Below are positions 41,701 through 52,487 of a DNA stretch of 64,000 nt, piece by piece (the first letter of the stretch is position 1; every line of letters starts with the position of its first letter). The translations under genes were made by a program, and so were the position numbers. The DNA comes from Chrysophaeum taylorii (Eukaryota; Sar; Pelagophyceae; Pelagomonadales; Pelagomonadaceae): positions 31,019 to 95,018 of the forward strand of contig JAQMWT010000042.1 in the NCBI GenBank assembly GCA_029834535.1. Reading direction: 5' to 3'. The notes below the pieces were generated by a model. That model worked only from the letters and a program-made list of their open reading frames with translations, had not been told where the DNA came from and made no database searches.

Positions 41701-44700
41701 CTGCAAAACCACAGGTTGGGCACCAGCCAAAGTCAGCACTCGCCAGAATTATGCACACCCGCTGGTATCTCATCAGCACGGCCACCTCAGCCAGGCAGGT
41801 CACTGCACCACCTCGGTCTTCCCTGATACCAGGTCGATGCATCGCTCATTCGCCACCACTTCGTGCCATCTATTGGACGACTATGATCTCGAGCACGAAC
41901 TCATCGCAGTGCTTGAGTCACACCCAAGAAGGAATCCTACTTTGGAACCACCTCCGCCACTCCCGCAGGAACGTTGGCCACCAGACGGTACCCACACGCT
42001 CATGGTTTCTCCATTGGTTTCCTCCATAGCTATTGACTGCAGCAGAGACAAGATGCAACCGTCCCATGCGACTATACCCGCATTCTCTCGGGACGAAAGC
42101 ATTCTCTTCTTCTTGTCATATGTTTACGCTCATGGTACCACCACATACTGCAACCAAGATAGACGTGGACTGGGTTCCACCAACCTATCTGAGCGTCACC
42201 CCCGACATGCCGCTTCCCGCACTGTTAGCCAGCTCTATCACGTCTGATTCAGTTCCCATCGCCTTGTATGACGTCAAACGTCATATTCCGATTACAGCCC
42301 AGACACCGCACAGGCTCTCCTGCGCACTCGCGACGGCACGCTCGCCGCCCCTCTCGGTTTAGACTACCCACATAGCTCCATCTTCATGGTATGCTCACAG
42401 TCAACGGAGATGCACGATCGCCTGTTGCACAGTACGATACCCGAACATCCCTTGTGTCAGGTTCAACACAACGCTGCCCTTTCAGTCACCGCTTACGCGC
42501 CCCCTCCGACCGCCGCCCGGTTCTGCGCTCGTTCCGCAACCACCGTCTCTCAGCCTCACCGGCAATTCGAAGATTTCACCAAGTTCAAATTACGAGGGCG
42601 CGTTCGTTTTCCACCACCGACAAGGTCTGTTACGACTCGTATCGGTCGCGCTTCATATGGCTACTCTGGCTACATCGGAGCTCGCTTAAAGGCACGTACT
42701 GAGGTCACTTTTCCTACGGACCTCTGTCACACGACAAGACCGGATGAGCACTCGTCGTTCCTCCACGCTTTGACGCGATTCCCGACGATCCGATTTCCGA
42801 CGATTTGTGATGACACTAAGTTCCGTCATCAATGCAATTCTGAGCCTCCCACGCTCTTCCGTCAGTCTCTTGCAGGTCACAGCTCTCAAGTTTCAGCTCA
42901 CTCGATCTCACCCTGTGTGCTGCCATATGCAAATGAAGTTCTGTCATGCCAACGCAACATGTCGCAGTTATCGCCAAACTCGCGCAACAAATGCCCGCCA
43001 CAAAACGATAGCCGCACGCAGAGTTCCCTCCTCGCCTCTTTTAACGTCCCTCCCAGCACTATGCTTGACGTTGAAGCTCTGCACCTCTATGGTTCGGTTA
43101 CAGCACGACTGCACGCGACATCCTCGCCCAGTTCTGTCCACGATTCGCATCTATCGACATTACTGTCAGAATTCTGCCTCGGACACAGCTCAGACTGCAC
43201 TCGCATATTATGCTCTCTTTGACGCACCCGGCTCGCTCCTCTCCGTTCACACTGCAGGTTCCATCTTGCAGAACTCTATGCCCAACAGCTGCCATTGCGA
43301 TTCGCACCCAGTCGACATTTTCCGTAGCGCCCGCGAGGATAACCCTCAATCTTCACAGGTTGGACACGCGCTCTGCTCTCAGCATTCTACCGAATGTCAC
43401 TGCCGCACACTGCATACTCCACCCAGCTGTGTTATGAATCAAGGGAAGTCAATTGCCATGCCTATCTCTTCCTTTATTCCCGCACACTCGCTGCCAGCCT
43501 CAGTCTCGCACGACTCATTCTTATCGGACAGTCCTCGCACTATGGCCATTGTGTCACATCAGATTCACTCTTCGGACATCTCCCGTCCACAGCTTCATTC
43601 TCTCTTGACACCCCAGCTCCCTCCACGTTGTATACTGCACAGCTCTTGCATATCGACGTCCCCCTTCTGTCGAATGTCACACCTTTCAATCACTGCACAA
43701 TTCACCAGGGATGCACCGCGCTCACTCGCGTTTGTACATCAAGGGGAGTTTGATTATGGTGAAAACGACTCCGGACACGAAATGAATTCTGGACCAGCCA
43801 ATGGTCACGACTCAGGATTACTTTGCCGAATAGGATACGACTCCGACCATGCATTCGAAGTCAGCTCTCCTCCAAACTAGGACAATGTCTTCGCACAGTC
43901 CATCACCTTCAGGCATGTACCCCTGACGACTGACTCTTCTGCCAAGGATACACGTCGGTATCCACCGTCGCACGGAATATACTCGCAGCCTCCGGTCCCA
44001 GTCCAATCATCCTTTGATGATAGCAAACGGCAACCTCCACCAGACCACAATCGCAGGTCTACAGCTATGATCCAGGACTATCAACAAGGCTCAACACCTA
44101 TAAAATTCTCTTTAGAGTTCTCATTTCTTTCTTTGCCAACCCCAGACGATTTTACCCCGCCATCGACATCTCACGATGATTTTCCGCATTTTATATAGGA
44201 CGCTTATAGTTTAGCTTCAGCTGTACCACGCTGCACTCAGGACAACAGCTTCGACACGTATGTGACAGACAATCCTGGTTCTTACATCTTCCAGGAACAA
44301 CTCCGCGCTACTAGCTATCGCAACGACGATTAACTTACCATGTCGACACCGATTTGGTTAAATGCACATATATCTTCATGGGATAACGCTACCGCTCAGT
44401 CACATCGTTACATGTTTATCAGCACATCTAGCCACCATAGAATATTTTCTTATGATCCATCAATCACTATCACTTAGGATCAACTCAACTGCCCGTATAC
44501 ATCATGGAATCCTCACGACATTACACACATTCGTTTACTTCCGCATTGTATTTAGCATCATTTTCGCGATATTGTCACATCAGTCCTTCTCTTATCAATC
44601 CCTGCACCGGATGATGATCTGATTTCTATTGTCGCGATTTCTATTGTCGCATTCACCTTGTTTTGCATTTCACTCATCTAGCACTCTTATCCACAGCCTC

Positions 44701-44990
44701 ACTCTTTGCACTCGATACTTTCCGCTTGCTGCTTATTCGCCGCCTCGTCTCGCTTTCTCCTTCTCACTTTGCCACCTCTTCCAATTTATTCTGCGTTCTA
44801 CTTTGCGCACTTTCTCCTTTATTACCATACTTCACCTGCGTATTATCTATCTTCCTCTCTATCTCACTCTCCATACCTCTCTCGTGTACGTCGCACACCT
44901 ATCCCCACACGCCTCCTTCGAACTCACCTTTCTTTTGTCTTTGGCCAGACATTTGTTTGTTTTGTTTGTAGAGGTTTCACTCTGCCCGAG
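38737..44990 (+). mobile_element. Element X copy B, 5'-truncated, long 3' part
   Basis: Begins at the point corresponding to 27,727 of copy A (gctgacattcgcc). Up to about 40,450 it matches copy A, including a GHKGPGSS peptide. Beyond that it continues 4.5 kb with no counterpart in copy A. Open frames (40,234-41,223; 42,386-43,222; 42,807-43,880 and others) overlap in different phases, are Ser/Pro/His/Thr-rich and show no known domain, so none is called as a gene. The plus strand is C/T/A-rich and G-poor; 44,640-44,990 is nearly all pyrimidine. It ends at an LTR-like border (tctgtgagggcgtagagatg). Confidence 0.5.
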
Positions 44991-45205
44991 TTCAATCTGT
45001 GAGGGCGTAGAGATGAAAAGTTTCATCCAGGGTTAGTTTTCCCTTTTCACAATAGTAAAACAAGATTTCGCTGTGTTATCACGCCGTTCTGTCCTTCGTC
45101 TAAGGAGAAGGGACATAGAAGGGCAAACTCCACTGCTCTTAGCTCTGCCGAAGGTGACACGGCGGTTGTTACTCTTCTCTAATAATTAACATCGTCTTGT
45201 GATGC
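44991..45205 (+). repeat. LTR-like border between element X and copia-2 (left arm)
   Basis: Begins at ctgtgagggcgtagagatga, a purine-rich tract, then ttagttttccctttt and a region with cgctgtgttatcacgccg. The same layout occurs at 56,937-57,250 after the copia-2 RNase H (tctgtgagggcgtagagata, then cgctgtgttattcacaccgg). The family is therefore shared, and this is likely part of an LTR. The ends are not resolved. Confidence 0.5.
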
Positions 45206-46068
45206 ATGCTCAGTTGCTTTATGTGAATGAAGACGTTGAAAGAGCATAGTTAAGCTCTCCAGTTCAACAACAGTTAAGCGGACATATCCGATACGATCAA
45301 AAGCACCGAAAGTCTTAGGGCTTGATACATAGCATCAGGAAAACTTGCGTCCAATCTTCATCGACATATAGCTTTCGGTTTATAGCGTTGCTGTTATCAG
45401 CAATGTCAACCAAAGAAGTGAGACGCGTGTGGGGCCAAGAGAACAGATCGATGGGTCCGGAATTATATCTGCGGGCCACGAGGATCCATCTTCCCCTAGG
45501 CTGATAATCCCCACATAGATAGCAAGGGAAGCGGTCACATACGTCCTCAGTGTAGTGCATTGAGGAGAAGAGCAAACTAGCGACTCTGATATGGTCCTCA
45601 TAGGAAGGACTGTGCGGTGGCCTCATCTCCATAAGGAGAACCAGAGGTTTGATGAGTTCCAGGACGCTAAGAGCACTTGGAAATAAGAATCGTCCATATC
45701 TCGCTCGAAAGTCGAGATGACTCTCCCGTTGATAACGCTTCTCTTCGTACACGGGGATGTTAGTTCCACAATATCCGTGTAGTACTCAGCGCGCTCCTTC
45801 CCCGAAGCACGGTGAAGGTAGGTCAGAAATCTGGGGAGAGACGAAAAATCTCGATGGAGTTGCCAAACCGTGAACGTAGCATGTGCGTGATACTTTCGTC
45901 GCTCTCAACAAGAACTTTGACGTTAATGTTGATTTGCAAGTCATTAGTAGCACAAGCCAGAAAAGCTGGAGTGGACAAGCCAGCGCAGAGAAGGGTAACT
46001 GTGGGAACACGGGAACTAGGTGCAGAGGTGACAGTATGCAGCAAACGGGGATCAAGTCTGTGTGTCAC
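45206..46068 (-). pseudogene. Copia-2 C5-cytosine DNA methyltransferase (left arm)
   Basis: Read on the minus strand in two or three frames: motif I, TLLCAGLSTPAFLACATNDL (about 46,000); then NVKVLVESDE; motif IV in another frame, DIVELTSPCTKRSV (about 45,765; Ser-Pro-Cys where copia-1 has Pro-Pro-Cys); motif VI, KPLVLLMEMRPPHS (about 45,640); motif VIII, CGDYQPRGRWILVARR (about 45,505-45,460). The close match to copia-1 shows that the domain is a stable part of this lineage. Frameshifts near 45,830 and 45,740 disable it. The element stops near 45,206, before integrase. Confidence 0.78.
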
Positions 46069-47276
46069 AAAGGCGGCGACAGTCGTTTACGATATTATGG
46101 TGCTGGGACATGGACGGAAGGATGGCTTTGTACCAAGGAATATAGATCACTCGTTCAGGCAGCTTAGTATATAGTCCCTGCATTTCGCGGTGTTCGTTGA
46201 ATGGACAGAGTTTGAACTGTAAAGAACGAAGCTCCATCTTTCGCGCCTTAGCCTGCTGCAGCGAGTAGATAGGAAGCGTGGGGAGCACGTTTTCCAGTCA
46301 GAACAGCGGAATCCGCATATTATCATCAATATTGCTGGTGATGTTGGATTGACCTTTGAATTCACTGCCGTAGAGATGAATAGCAAGCTTCACCCCCATT
46401 GAGGCATGCTGATTATATGCAGATCGAGGTCGAGATTCTGGTTTCGCTTTGGAAGATACAACGCGACATCTAACTTCACGTAGCCCACTTCAGGATGAGC
46501 TGGTATCACGGTCCGTATGATCATAGCGTGCGTTATGCTGTGAGTGTGAGTGGCAGTCTGGATAGCGGGCGATAGTGAATCAGGCAACTTTACAATGTGC
46601 AGAGGATCCGCGTAACGACGAAAATTAACCACAGGATGAGAAGCACAGGTATCCGCATATCCTGGAGTGCTCATAATGGGAGATCGCACTCATTGTACAG
46701 TTTTAACATGATTGCATAACACGCACGTGTTGAGCTTCGACCGAAAACATACTTGGTTAGGAAGAGCTGTGTTTGGTCGGAAGGAGTGACTACCAGGGTG
46801 AAGCCATTCTTAAGAGGCAACTTTGGAAGTGACTTAGGCGGTGCAGTGTCATCCTCATCATCTTCATCATTCGGAATCTCGTCTTGTTGCTCCTCAGTTT
46901 TAGGTGGAGCTTCCAGAGCAATGCAACGAACGACTGCTTTTTGGGTTTTGGCGTTAATGCGCTGCAGAGTTTGCGGGATACTGTCGATGTCCGCATCACT
47001 GACAGTTGGAAAAGTATGGAATGGTTTTTCCATACCAGTGCCCCCCTCTGCCCCGCATCACTGGGGGACACTGTAGAGTAAGCATCTTCATCAGCTTTTT
47101 CATCAGGGACGGAGACGGAAGAGCTGGGATCAAGAAGACCCGCTATAGCGTCGGACATGGAGTCAACCCGTGACATATAGAGTTGCACGTTAGAAGCTTC
47201 CTCAGGGTCAAGGGTCTGCGTCGATGCCTGAGAGGCAGCAGTCCATAGGGTACTTAGCAGAGGTCTCTCCTCCTGC
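46069..47276 (-). pseudogene. Copia-2 gag end and protease (left arm)
   Basis: Frames contain SNVQLYMSRVDSMSDAIAGL (about 47,190), an acidic linker (DEDDEDDTAPPKS), then FTLVVTPSDQTQLFLTKYVF, and after a shift GYADTCASHPVVNFRRY (about 46,650) with VIPAHPEVGYVKLDVALYL and LDLHIISMPQWG. D-T-C replaces the usual D-S/T-G, as D-S-C does in copia-1. The following ELRSLQFKLCPFNEHRE lines up with the copia-1 link to the methyltransferase. No SLNY motif was found here. Confidence 0.7.
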
Positions 47277-47766
47277 ACAGTCTTAACATCCGCAGAAGGA
47301 GTTGGATTGGCGTCTTGGAGCTTGCGAAAGAGGTGCTTGAGGCGGTTGTCTGATACGCCGCTCTGTCCATTATAGACACATTAGAGCGTGAACGACGATC
47401 AGTTGGCTGCGGGTGCAACGGTCTATCAAAGCTGTTTCCTCCCGTATTGTAATTGATAGGGGGACGATAATGCGAAGTATCCCTTGGAGATCGAGGAGAC
47501 TTATCTTTCGCATTGCGCAAATTACGCGAATTAAAGCCAGGTTTACCAGTAGCAGTCGCCATGAGAGAATATGTGCCTTCGAGACTTTTATGGGATTCCT
47601 GAATGGTGTCCATTATAATACCTTCGAAGGTTTAGATGAAGTAGCTCCAGTGAAAGGCACCCATGAGGAGGGCTTCTCCAATCGACGTTGCGTGACATTT
47701 TGTGTTATTGTACGCTTGAAGCAGATATTCAAGCAAAGGACGCACATCGTTAGGATCCGTGAGCTT
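47277..47766 (-). pseudogene. Copia-2 gag middle, 3' of the SINE (left arm)
   Basis: Reads LEKPSSWVPFIPGATSS, GTYSLMATATGKPGFNSRNL, PTDRRSRSNVSIMDRAAYQ. This aligns with copia-1 around its TAA at 23,707 (SW followed by Pro) and its RSSRSNMKLLDRT. At the copia-1 stop position copia-2 has Val, so gag is longer than the 394-codon copia-1 frame suggests. Confidence 0.7.
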
Positions 47767-47776
47767 GAGGGTATTA

Positions 47777-48069
47777 ACTAACTAACTAACTAACTTCAGA
47801 CCTCTCCGAGCATGGGAGCCAGGCCGGCAGGAGCCAGTCCGGAATCACGGGCCTGTAGACGAGGGGCGCCGAAAGGTGGGTCGGCGGAGAGTGATCATCA
47901 AGCTTGTCGCCATGCGACGAGGAGACCGCGATGTGACTGACAACCAACTCGTCGATAACCTTCCGTCTGCGCCCCCGGCCACCCCCGTCCACTGCGAACG
48001 TTCCGGCTGCCAACCGGCCCGCCCGGGAGCCAAATAGGTGCCAACCTACGCCGGGAGGGCGGATGCCCG
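47777..48069 (-). mobile_element. SINE in copia-2 gag (left arm)
   Basis: 293 bp between direct repeats gagggtatta at 47,767-47,776 and 48,070-48,079, with its TTAG tail at the low-coordinate end. It is the most complete copy together with 58,226-58,511. The same insertion site in both arms shows that it entered before the inverted duplication. Confidence 0.9.
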
Positions 48070-48079
48070 GAGGGTATTA

Positions 48080-49130
48080 GGGTCCCTAGTTTGATTGCTA
48101 GAACGAGTTTCGAAAAGTTTGCACCATTCAAGCAAGGACTGCGAGTAGCGTTCGTGATCGGTCGGGTTAGAATAGTTTCTGTAAATCGCCTTCTGCGCTT
48201 GCACAGTATAGAGCTACTGCTGAGTTGGATAGAGGCTTCTTCTGGATTAAGTCGATTTGCCCGAGTCTGAAAAGCGAGAAGTTGTTCAACAAACACACAT
48301 GTGCATACATATTAACATTTAAAGACATGCGGTTATACTGAAATTCAAGTTCGGACACATCCGTAGAATATGCGGTTTCATAATTATACCAAGCCAAGAG
48401 AGCGATAGTTCTCGTTTTATTGGGATGTGCACTTAGCGCATACAGCTCTTTCAACTCTGCCCATATGGCAAGAGGCGGCTTGTCGACGGAATCGATATTA
48501 AAGAACACGAACAGGAAGCCGGCATAGGTCTCGGAATGTTTAATCCAATCCCCTTTTGAAAGACCTGTGAAGGCTATGTCAGTTAAAGACGGGGCATAAA
48601 CAATGGACCTAGGGAATTGTAGATTCAGTTGAGCGATGACCCGTTTGACTTCAGTGTCAATCTCAGGTCGTACGAGATTATACTCGTCGCGGAAAAACAA
48701 GCGTGTCAAATTGTTACGCTCGTCATCCGTTCGGATGTGATGAGAAGGAACTATATGCCATTTTTGAGGTGCTCAGGAAGAGCACCAGGCAAGAAATTAA
48801 GTGCCTTTTGTTGGCTTTGCCATGTGCTGAAGATCTCTTCGACGGCAGCATCCAGAAGGTTGTTATAGTCTGGAGCGTTACGAATAAAACCTTCGTAGAG
48901 TCAAAAGTGAACAATGCACCCACGTGTGCGAAGGTTAAGTTGCGAAGCATCTCAAATTGAACTGGCCTTCGTGGAATTATCTTGGAAACGCAAGCCATCG
49001 TTCAGTTTGGCGACTAACGGTTGTTCTATTTTAATATATCCGTCGTAGAGACGGGCTTGGACTTTGACTGTGACATGCTTGGAGCATTTAGTGGGACTTG
49101 ATTTGGGATGGTATAACCTATGACGGTAGG
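48080..49130 (-). pseudogene. Copia-2 gag, 5' part (left arm)
   Basis: From high to low coordinates: DGYIKIEQPLVAKLNDGLRF (about 49,030), a break, then DEYNLVRPEIDTEVKRVIAQ, WIKHSETYAGFLFVFFNIDS, NKTRTIALLAWYNYETAYST and NRMSLNVNMYAHV (48,700-48,300). Each piece has a counterpart in copia-1 gag in the same order. Frameshifts near 48,720 and at the SINE break it. Confidence 0.72.
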
Positions 49131-49436
49131 TTAGAGGGTTTATAACAGAAACAACACATATGAAGAAGGTTCGCATGTGCGCGAGTAATATGAACAGTAC
49201 GCTATAACTAAAGCGTATACTTTTAGAGAACAGTAATTTCAACTGTGATACCCTTCAGCAGAGCGATGGGCAGTGTAGTCTGCCCTCGAATCTGTCTCCT
49301 AAACGAGGACAGCCGGTGTGAATAACACAGCGTTTTCTTAAATCAAATGGTGCTAGAGTCAAGGAACTAACTATAGGATGGGGGGACTAACCCCAATTCA
49401 AATTCTCTATCTCTACGCCCTCAGAGATTGAACTCG
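49131..49436 (-). repeat. LTR-like region between copia-2 RNase H and gag (left arm)
   Basis: On the minus strand it starts gagggcgtagagatagagaa and contains gaaaacgctgtgttattcac. It lies after an RNase H end and before a gag start, so two copia-2 units share one LTR, as expected after unequal recombination. Exact LTR ends and primer site were not found. Confidence 0.5.
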
Positions 49437-49444
49437 GTGAGCAA

Positions 49445-50112
49445 AATCTGGATCAAACTAAGCAGGAAGCGACTTGCCATCGACAAGAACATATATAGTG
49501 TTCTGGACGGAGTCGTATGCTAGCGACATGTAATGCGCTAGCGTTATCAATAAGCAGGGGGATAGCGTGAGCTTGATCACGTGAAACAAATAAGGGTGAG
49601 AGGAGAAGACTTTGTGGAACCACGGACATTCATCGGCGGCTGCGCTGGCGGCGATGAGTTCGGCTTCCATGGTGCTTTTGGCAGTAAGAGTTTGGCGTTT
49701 GCTAGACCAGAATACGAGATTGCCAAGACGAAAATACATGCACCAGAATGAGATCTTAAGCGAGGGTCAGAACGGTCAGCGAAACTGGCATCAGTAAAAC
49801 AAATAATGGGTGAACGAGGATGATGCAGTTCAGAATATGTGCTGATCAGATGCTGAATAAAGGGCGTAGTAGGGCTGTCGGATGAATAGTCGAGAGAATC
49901 ATTCGAGTACCCTTCAAATAGCGAAGTAAAACATATAAGTGCAGAAGGTGGGTCTGCTCAGGGTTGTGCATACCCTTGCAGCATTTGTTGCCTAAACTAG
50001 TAATATCTGGGCGACAGTGACGACAAGTAAATACTAGTGCCACAGTAGTGAGGAAAATTTTTGCGTAGTATTTCTAAAGTAGAGCCAAGTCAGAGAGAAG
50101 CTTAGCAGAAGG
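49445..50112 (-). pseudogene. Copia-2 RT/RNase H end with internal deletion (left arm)
   Basis: Contains RHCRPDITSLGNKCC, LYVLLRYLKGT, CFTDASFADRSDPRLRS-type sequence, VFWSSKRQTLTAKSTMEAEL and AASAAADECPWFHKV (RNase H), then jumps from tacatgtcgct to gcatacgactccg and ends DGKSLPA. The right arm has about 285 more bases at this point, coding DNASALHVANHPKVSAPSRH and HINLREFRIRD. The left arm therefore carries a private deletion removing the end of RNase H. Confidence 0.75.
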
Positions 50113-50120
50113 CTTTTGAC

Positions 50121-50632
50121 CAGTGTTGGGAATTCACTGGGCTCAATTCACTAGGCTCACTGAATTTGGTTCACTTCACTTCATTTCACTTCACTTCACC
50201 GAAATTTTGTGTCTGAAGTCCAGTGTTCACTTCATATTCATTCACTTTGGCTGACGGCTGACCCTGACCCGTCTGATGAGCGAAGTCGAGCCGTGCTACC
50301 GGATGTGGAGGATAATGTTGATGATGAGGAGGAAAACGGAACAGAAGGAGAAGCACAAGAAAAGCCGACGTCGATGCTGACGTCGAACACGCCCGGCGAA
50401 TCTGGATGATAAACCAGAGAAATGTTGCTCGGCGCAGACGAAACGGACAAAGTTGCCCTACTGCACGAAGAAGAACTTCGTTGCGGCGGCCCGGATCAAG
50501 CATAGCGATCTCGCCGAGACCAAGTTCAAAACGCCGGATGCACCATCCCCGGAACTCTGCGGAGATGGGGTTTGATGAGGAAGAACAAGACGAAGATACC
50601 GAGGTCGTTCACGTCGCCTAAGACAAGAAACG
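50121..50632 (+). mobile_element. Internally deleted hAT element (left arm)
   Basis: Begins with the hAT-like terminus CAGTGTTGGGAATTCACTGG and a subterminal array of ttcacttca units. It then has the start of the transposase region (ctgacccgtctgatgagcga, as at 52,520) joined directly to its end (gttgctcggcgcagacgaaa and gaagataccgaggtcgttca, as at 54,890). The middle is missing, so it is a non-autonomous derivative. Its mirror image lies at 55,505-56,019. Confidence 0.72.
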
Positions 50633-50912
50633 ACGCCTACCCTCAGGGCAATACGTTCCTGGACTCGTGGAGTATACCAGAAGCGCTGAGCCCGGAGGAA
50701 TTGCTCACCAACAAGGTATATAATCCATGTGTAAATACAACTCAGTGAGTAATACAGAGGGTGCCTGCCGTCGAGGGCGGTAATTTGTGCATCACTAGGT
50801 ACCCGGGCTCACACACGCATCGATCCCGAACCCAAGCATGTTACTAGATCCACAAAACGCGTGCGCACAGTCTTACGCGTGTCAGCCCTGTGCAGACTTG
50901 ACAGTATATAAA
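50633..50912 (+). repeat. Repeat Z, longer copy (left arm)
   Basis: Starts gacgcctaccctcagggcaa and includes the 130 bases seen at 29,772-29,908. It continues with cctgccgtcgagggcggtaa to agtatataaa just before the next hAT terminus. Its near-palindromic ends (cctcagggc, gagggc) may mark an element, but the class is unknown. Confidence 0.45.
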
Positions 50913-51533
50913 CAGCGTTGGGAATTCACTTCAGCAAGTGAACGTGAACCACTTCACCAGCCACGCAATACTGGTGGGTGATTTGAAGTGAACGTCACCC
51001 TACGTGGCCATCGTGAACCTTTGTAGAAGTGAACGCCACTTTGTTTATTATTTTTTAACGCCAGCGCCGGTCCCTGTCGCGCCCGTCAGTTCCATGCCCC
51101 CCGCGCTATTGCCTAGGTCTGGTGCTCTTGAATTCTTTCGTTTCGGGGCGAAGAGGAGGTTACCGTGGATGGGGTTCAGTGTTTCTTACTTTAGGCGATG
51201 TGAACGACCTCGGTATCTTCGTCTGGTTCTTCCTCATCAACCTCCATCTCCGAAGAGTCTTCGGGGATGGTGCTCGCGTTTTTGAACTCGGTCTCGGCGA
51301 GGTCCCTGCATAATCCGGGCCGCCGCAATGAAATTCTTGTTCATGCGCAGTGGAGGCAGCTTTGTCCGTCTCGTCCCGCGCTGAGCAACGTGTTTCCCTG
51401 TCAGGACAAGATTTCCAATGCTCAGGCAGCGCTCACAGTAGCTCTGCGCGCCATGTGTACCAATTGAACCCTTAAGGGCTCTCGCCATGTGTCCGCAGGA
51501 ACCCATACTGCTCCTTGGTGAGCGGTCGGTACA
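50913..51533 (-). pseudogene. hAT transposase 3' end, inverted copy (left arm)
   Basis: Starts at the terminus CAGCGTTGGGAATTCAC and is the reverse complement of 54,590-55,218. On the minus strand it gives a piece of the hAT C-terminal domain (LSIGNLVLTGKHVAQRGTRR, frame-shifted) and the acidic tail. It ends where Helitron sequence starts, at the edge of the inverted duplication. Confidence 0.75.
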
Positions 51534-52487
51534 GGTAAGGATCGGCCACAGCCAGACAGTGATCCTCAAGCCGTCTACGGCGACCTCGCAGACTGTTTCC
51601 ACGACCCGCGGCGACTCTTTCAGCGCGCCATTCTCACGCCCCGTCGAAACGATGTTGTCGATGCTGACAACGCGCGCATGAATTACCGCGGCCTTTTTTC
51701 CTGGAGACGAGGCGTCGGGAGTTCTTTTCAGCCGACTAGGTTGGGTCGAAGACAACGCCTCGCTCTTGACAGTCGAGTTTTCAACTCCCTGACAACCAAC
51801 GACATGCTGACTCTGATCGCGAGCTTAAAGTCTTCAACCTCGACCCGTCGCACGGCCACTGCAACGGTACCAGATACATGATCGATCGTGTCGTGTCACC
51901 GAGGCTCCTCCTGGATCCCTTAAGGCCCGCCGACGCCAAACGATCAACAAGAGCCAGGGCCAGACGCCCCGCGAGGTCGGCGTCCTCTTGCCCAAGCCCG
52001 TCTTCTGTCACGTCCAGCTCTACGTGGCTCTCTGTCGATCGGCAACCCCGAGAATATGCTCTTCTGAGTCGACGACACCACCCTACCCCACGCGCTGCGC
52101 AATACCGATAAGCCCCCTCCCGGCGTCTACCCGGGCACTGTGGGGGATCTTACTGGGACCAGGTGAACTTACTGAACCACGTGAACTTACGGAGGTTGGA
52201 GATGGGACTAGGTGAAATTAGTGACCAGGCGAACTTACTGAGACCAGTGAACTTACTGGGTTTTTAGAGTAAACTCAAGGTTAGCGGCGTGTGCGGATCA
52301 AAGCAGCTTAGACTGGCGAGGGTGGGGACGAGTTCAGCGGAGAGGGGTGAGTGGACGTGAGCACGAGTGGGCCACCGACTTACTGGGGTTAGAGATTGGG
52401 ACTAGGTGAACTTACTGGGACCAGGTGAACTTACTGGGGTTAGAGATTGGGACTAGGTGAACTTACTGGCGAACTTACTGGCGTGCA
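51534..52487 (+). mobile_element. Helitron 3' part with helicase remnant (copy R4) at the palindrome centre
   Basis: Plus-strand member of the R1 family. The helicase remnant covers 51,550-52,060 (AVYGDLADCFHDPRRLFQR, then NLDPSHGHCNGTRYMID, then INKSQGQTPREVGVLLPKP). The distal repeats run 52,140-52,487 with two clear 51-base units (ggttagagattgggactagg). It has no partner in the other arm, so it belongs to the spacer. Confidence 0.78.

Larger units (their letters stand above)
42027..51533 (+). repeat. Left arm of the large inverted repeat
   Basis: Bases 42,027-51,533 match 54,590-64,000 in reverse complement in the same order: X end, LTR-like border, copia-2 methyltransferase, protease, SINE, gag, LTR-like region, RNase H end, deleted hAT, repeat Z, hAT 3' end. 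Examples are tagctattgactgcagcag at 42,027 against the window end, and ctgcgcatgaacaagaattt at 54,764 against its complement at about 51,345. The arm may extend further left, but the window ends at the partner position. Confidence 0.92.

Noticed and set aside
40234-43880. Several overlapping long frames as genes
   Set aside because: They overlap in different phases, have biased composition and no domains, and the mirror copy at 61,226-64,000 has them all broken.
52140-52487. CRISPR-like array
   Set aside because: Units are direct repeats without unique spacers and are part of Helitron ends in a eukaryotic window.
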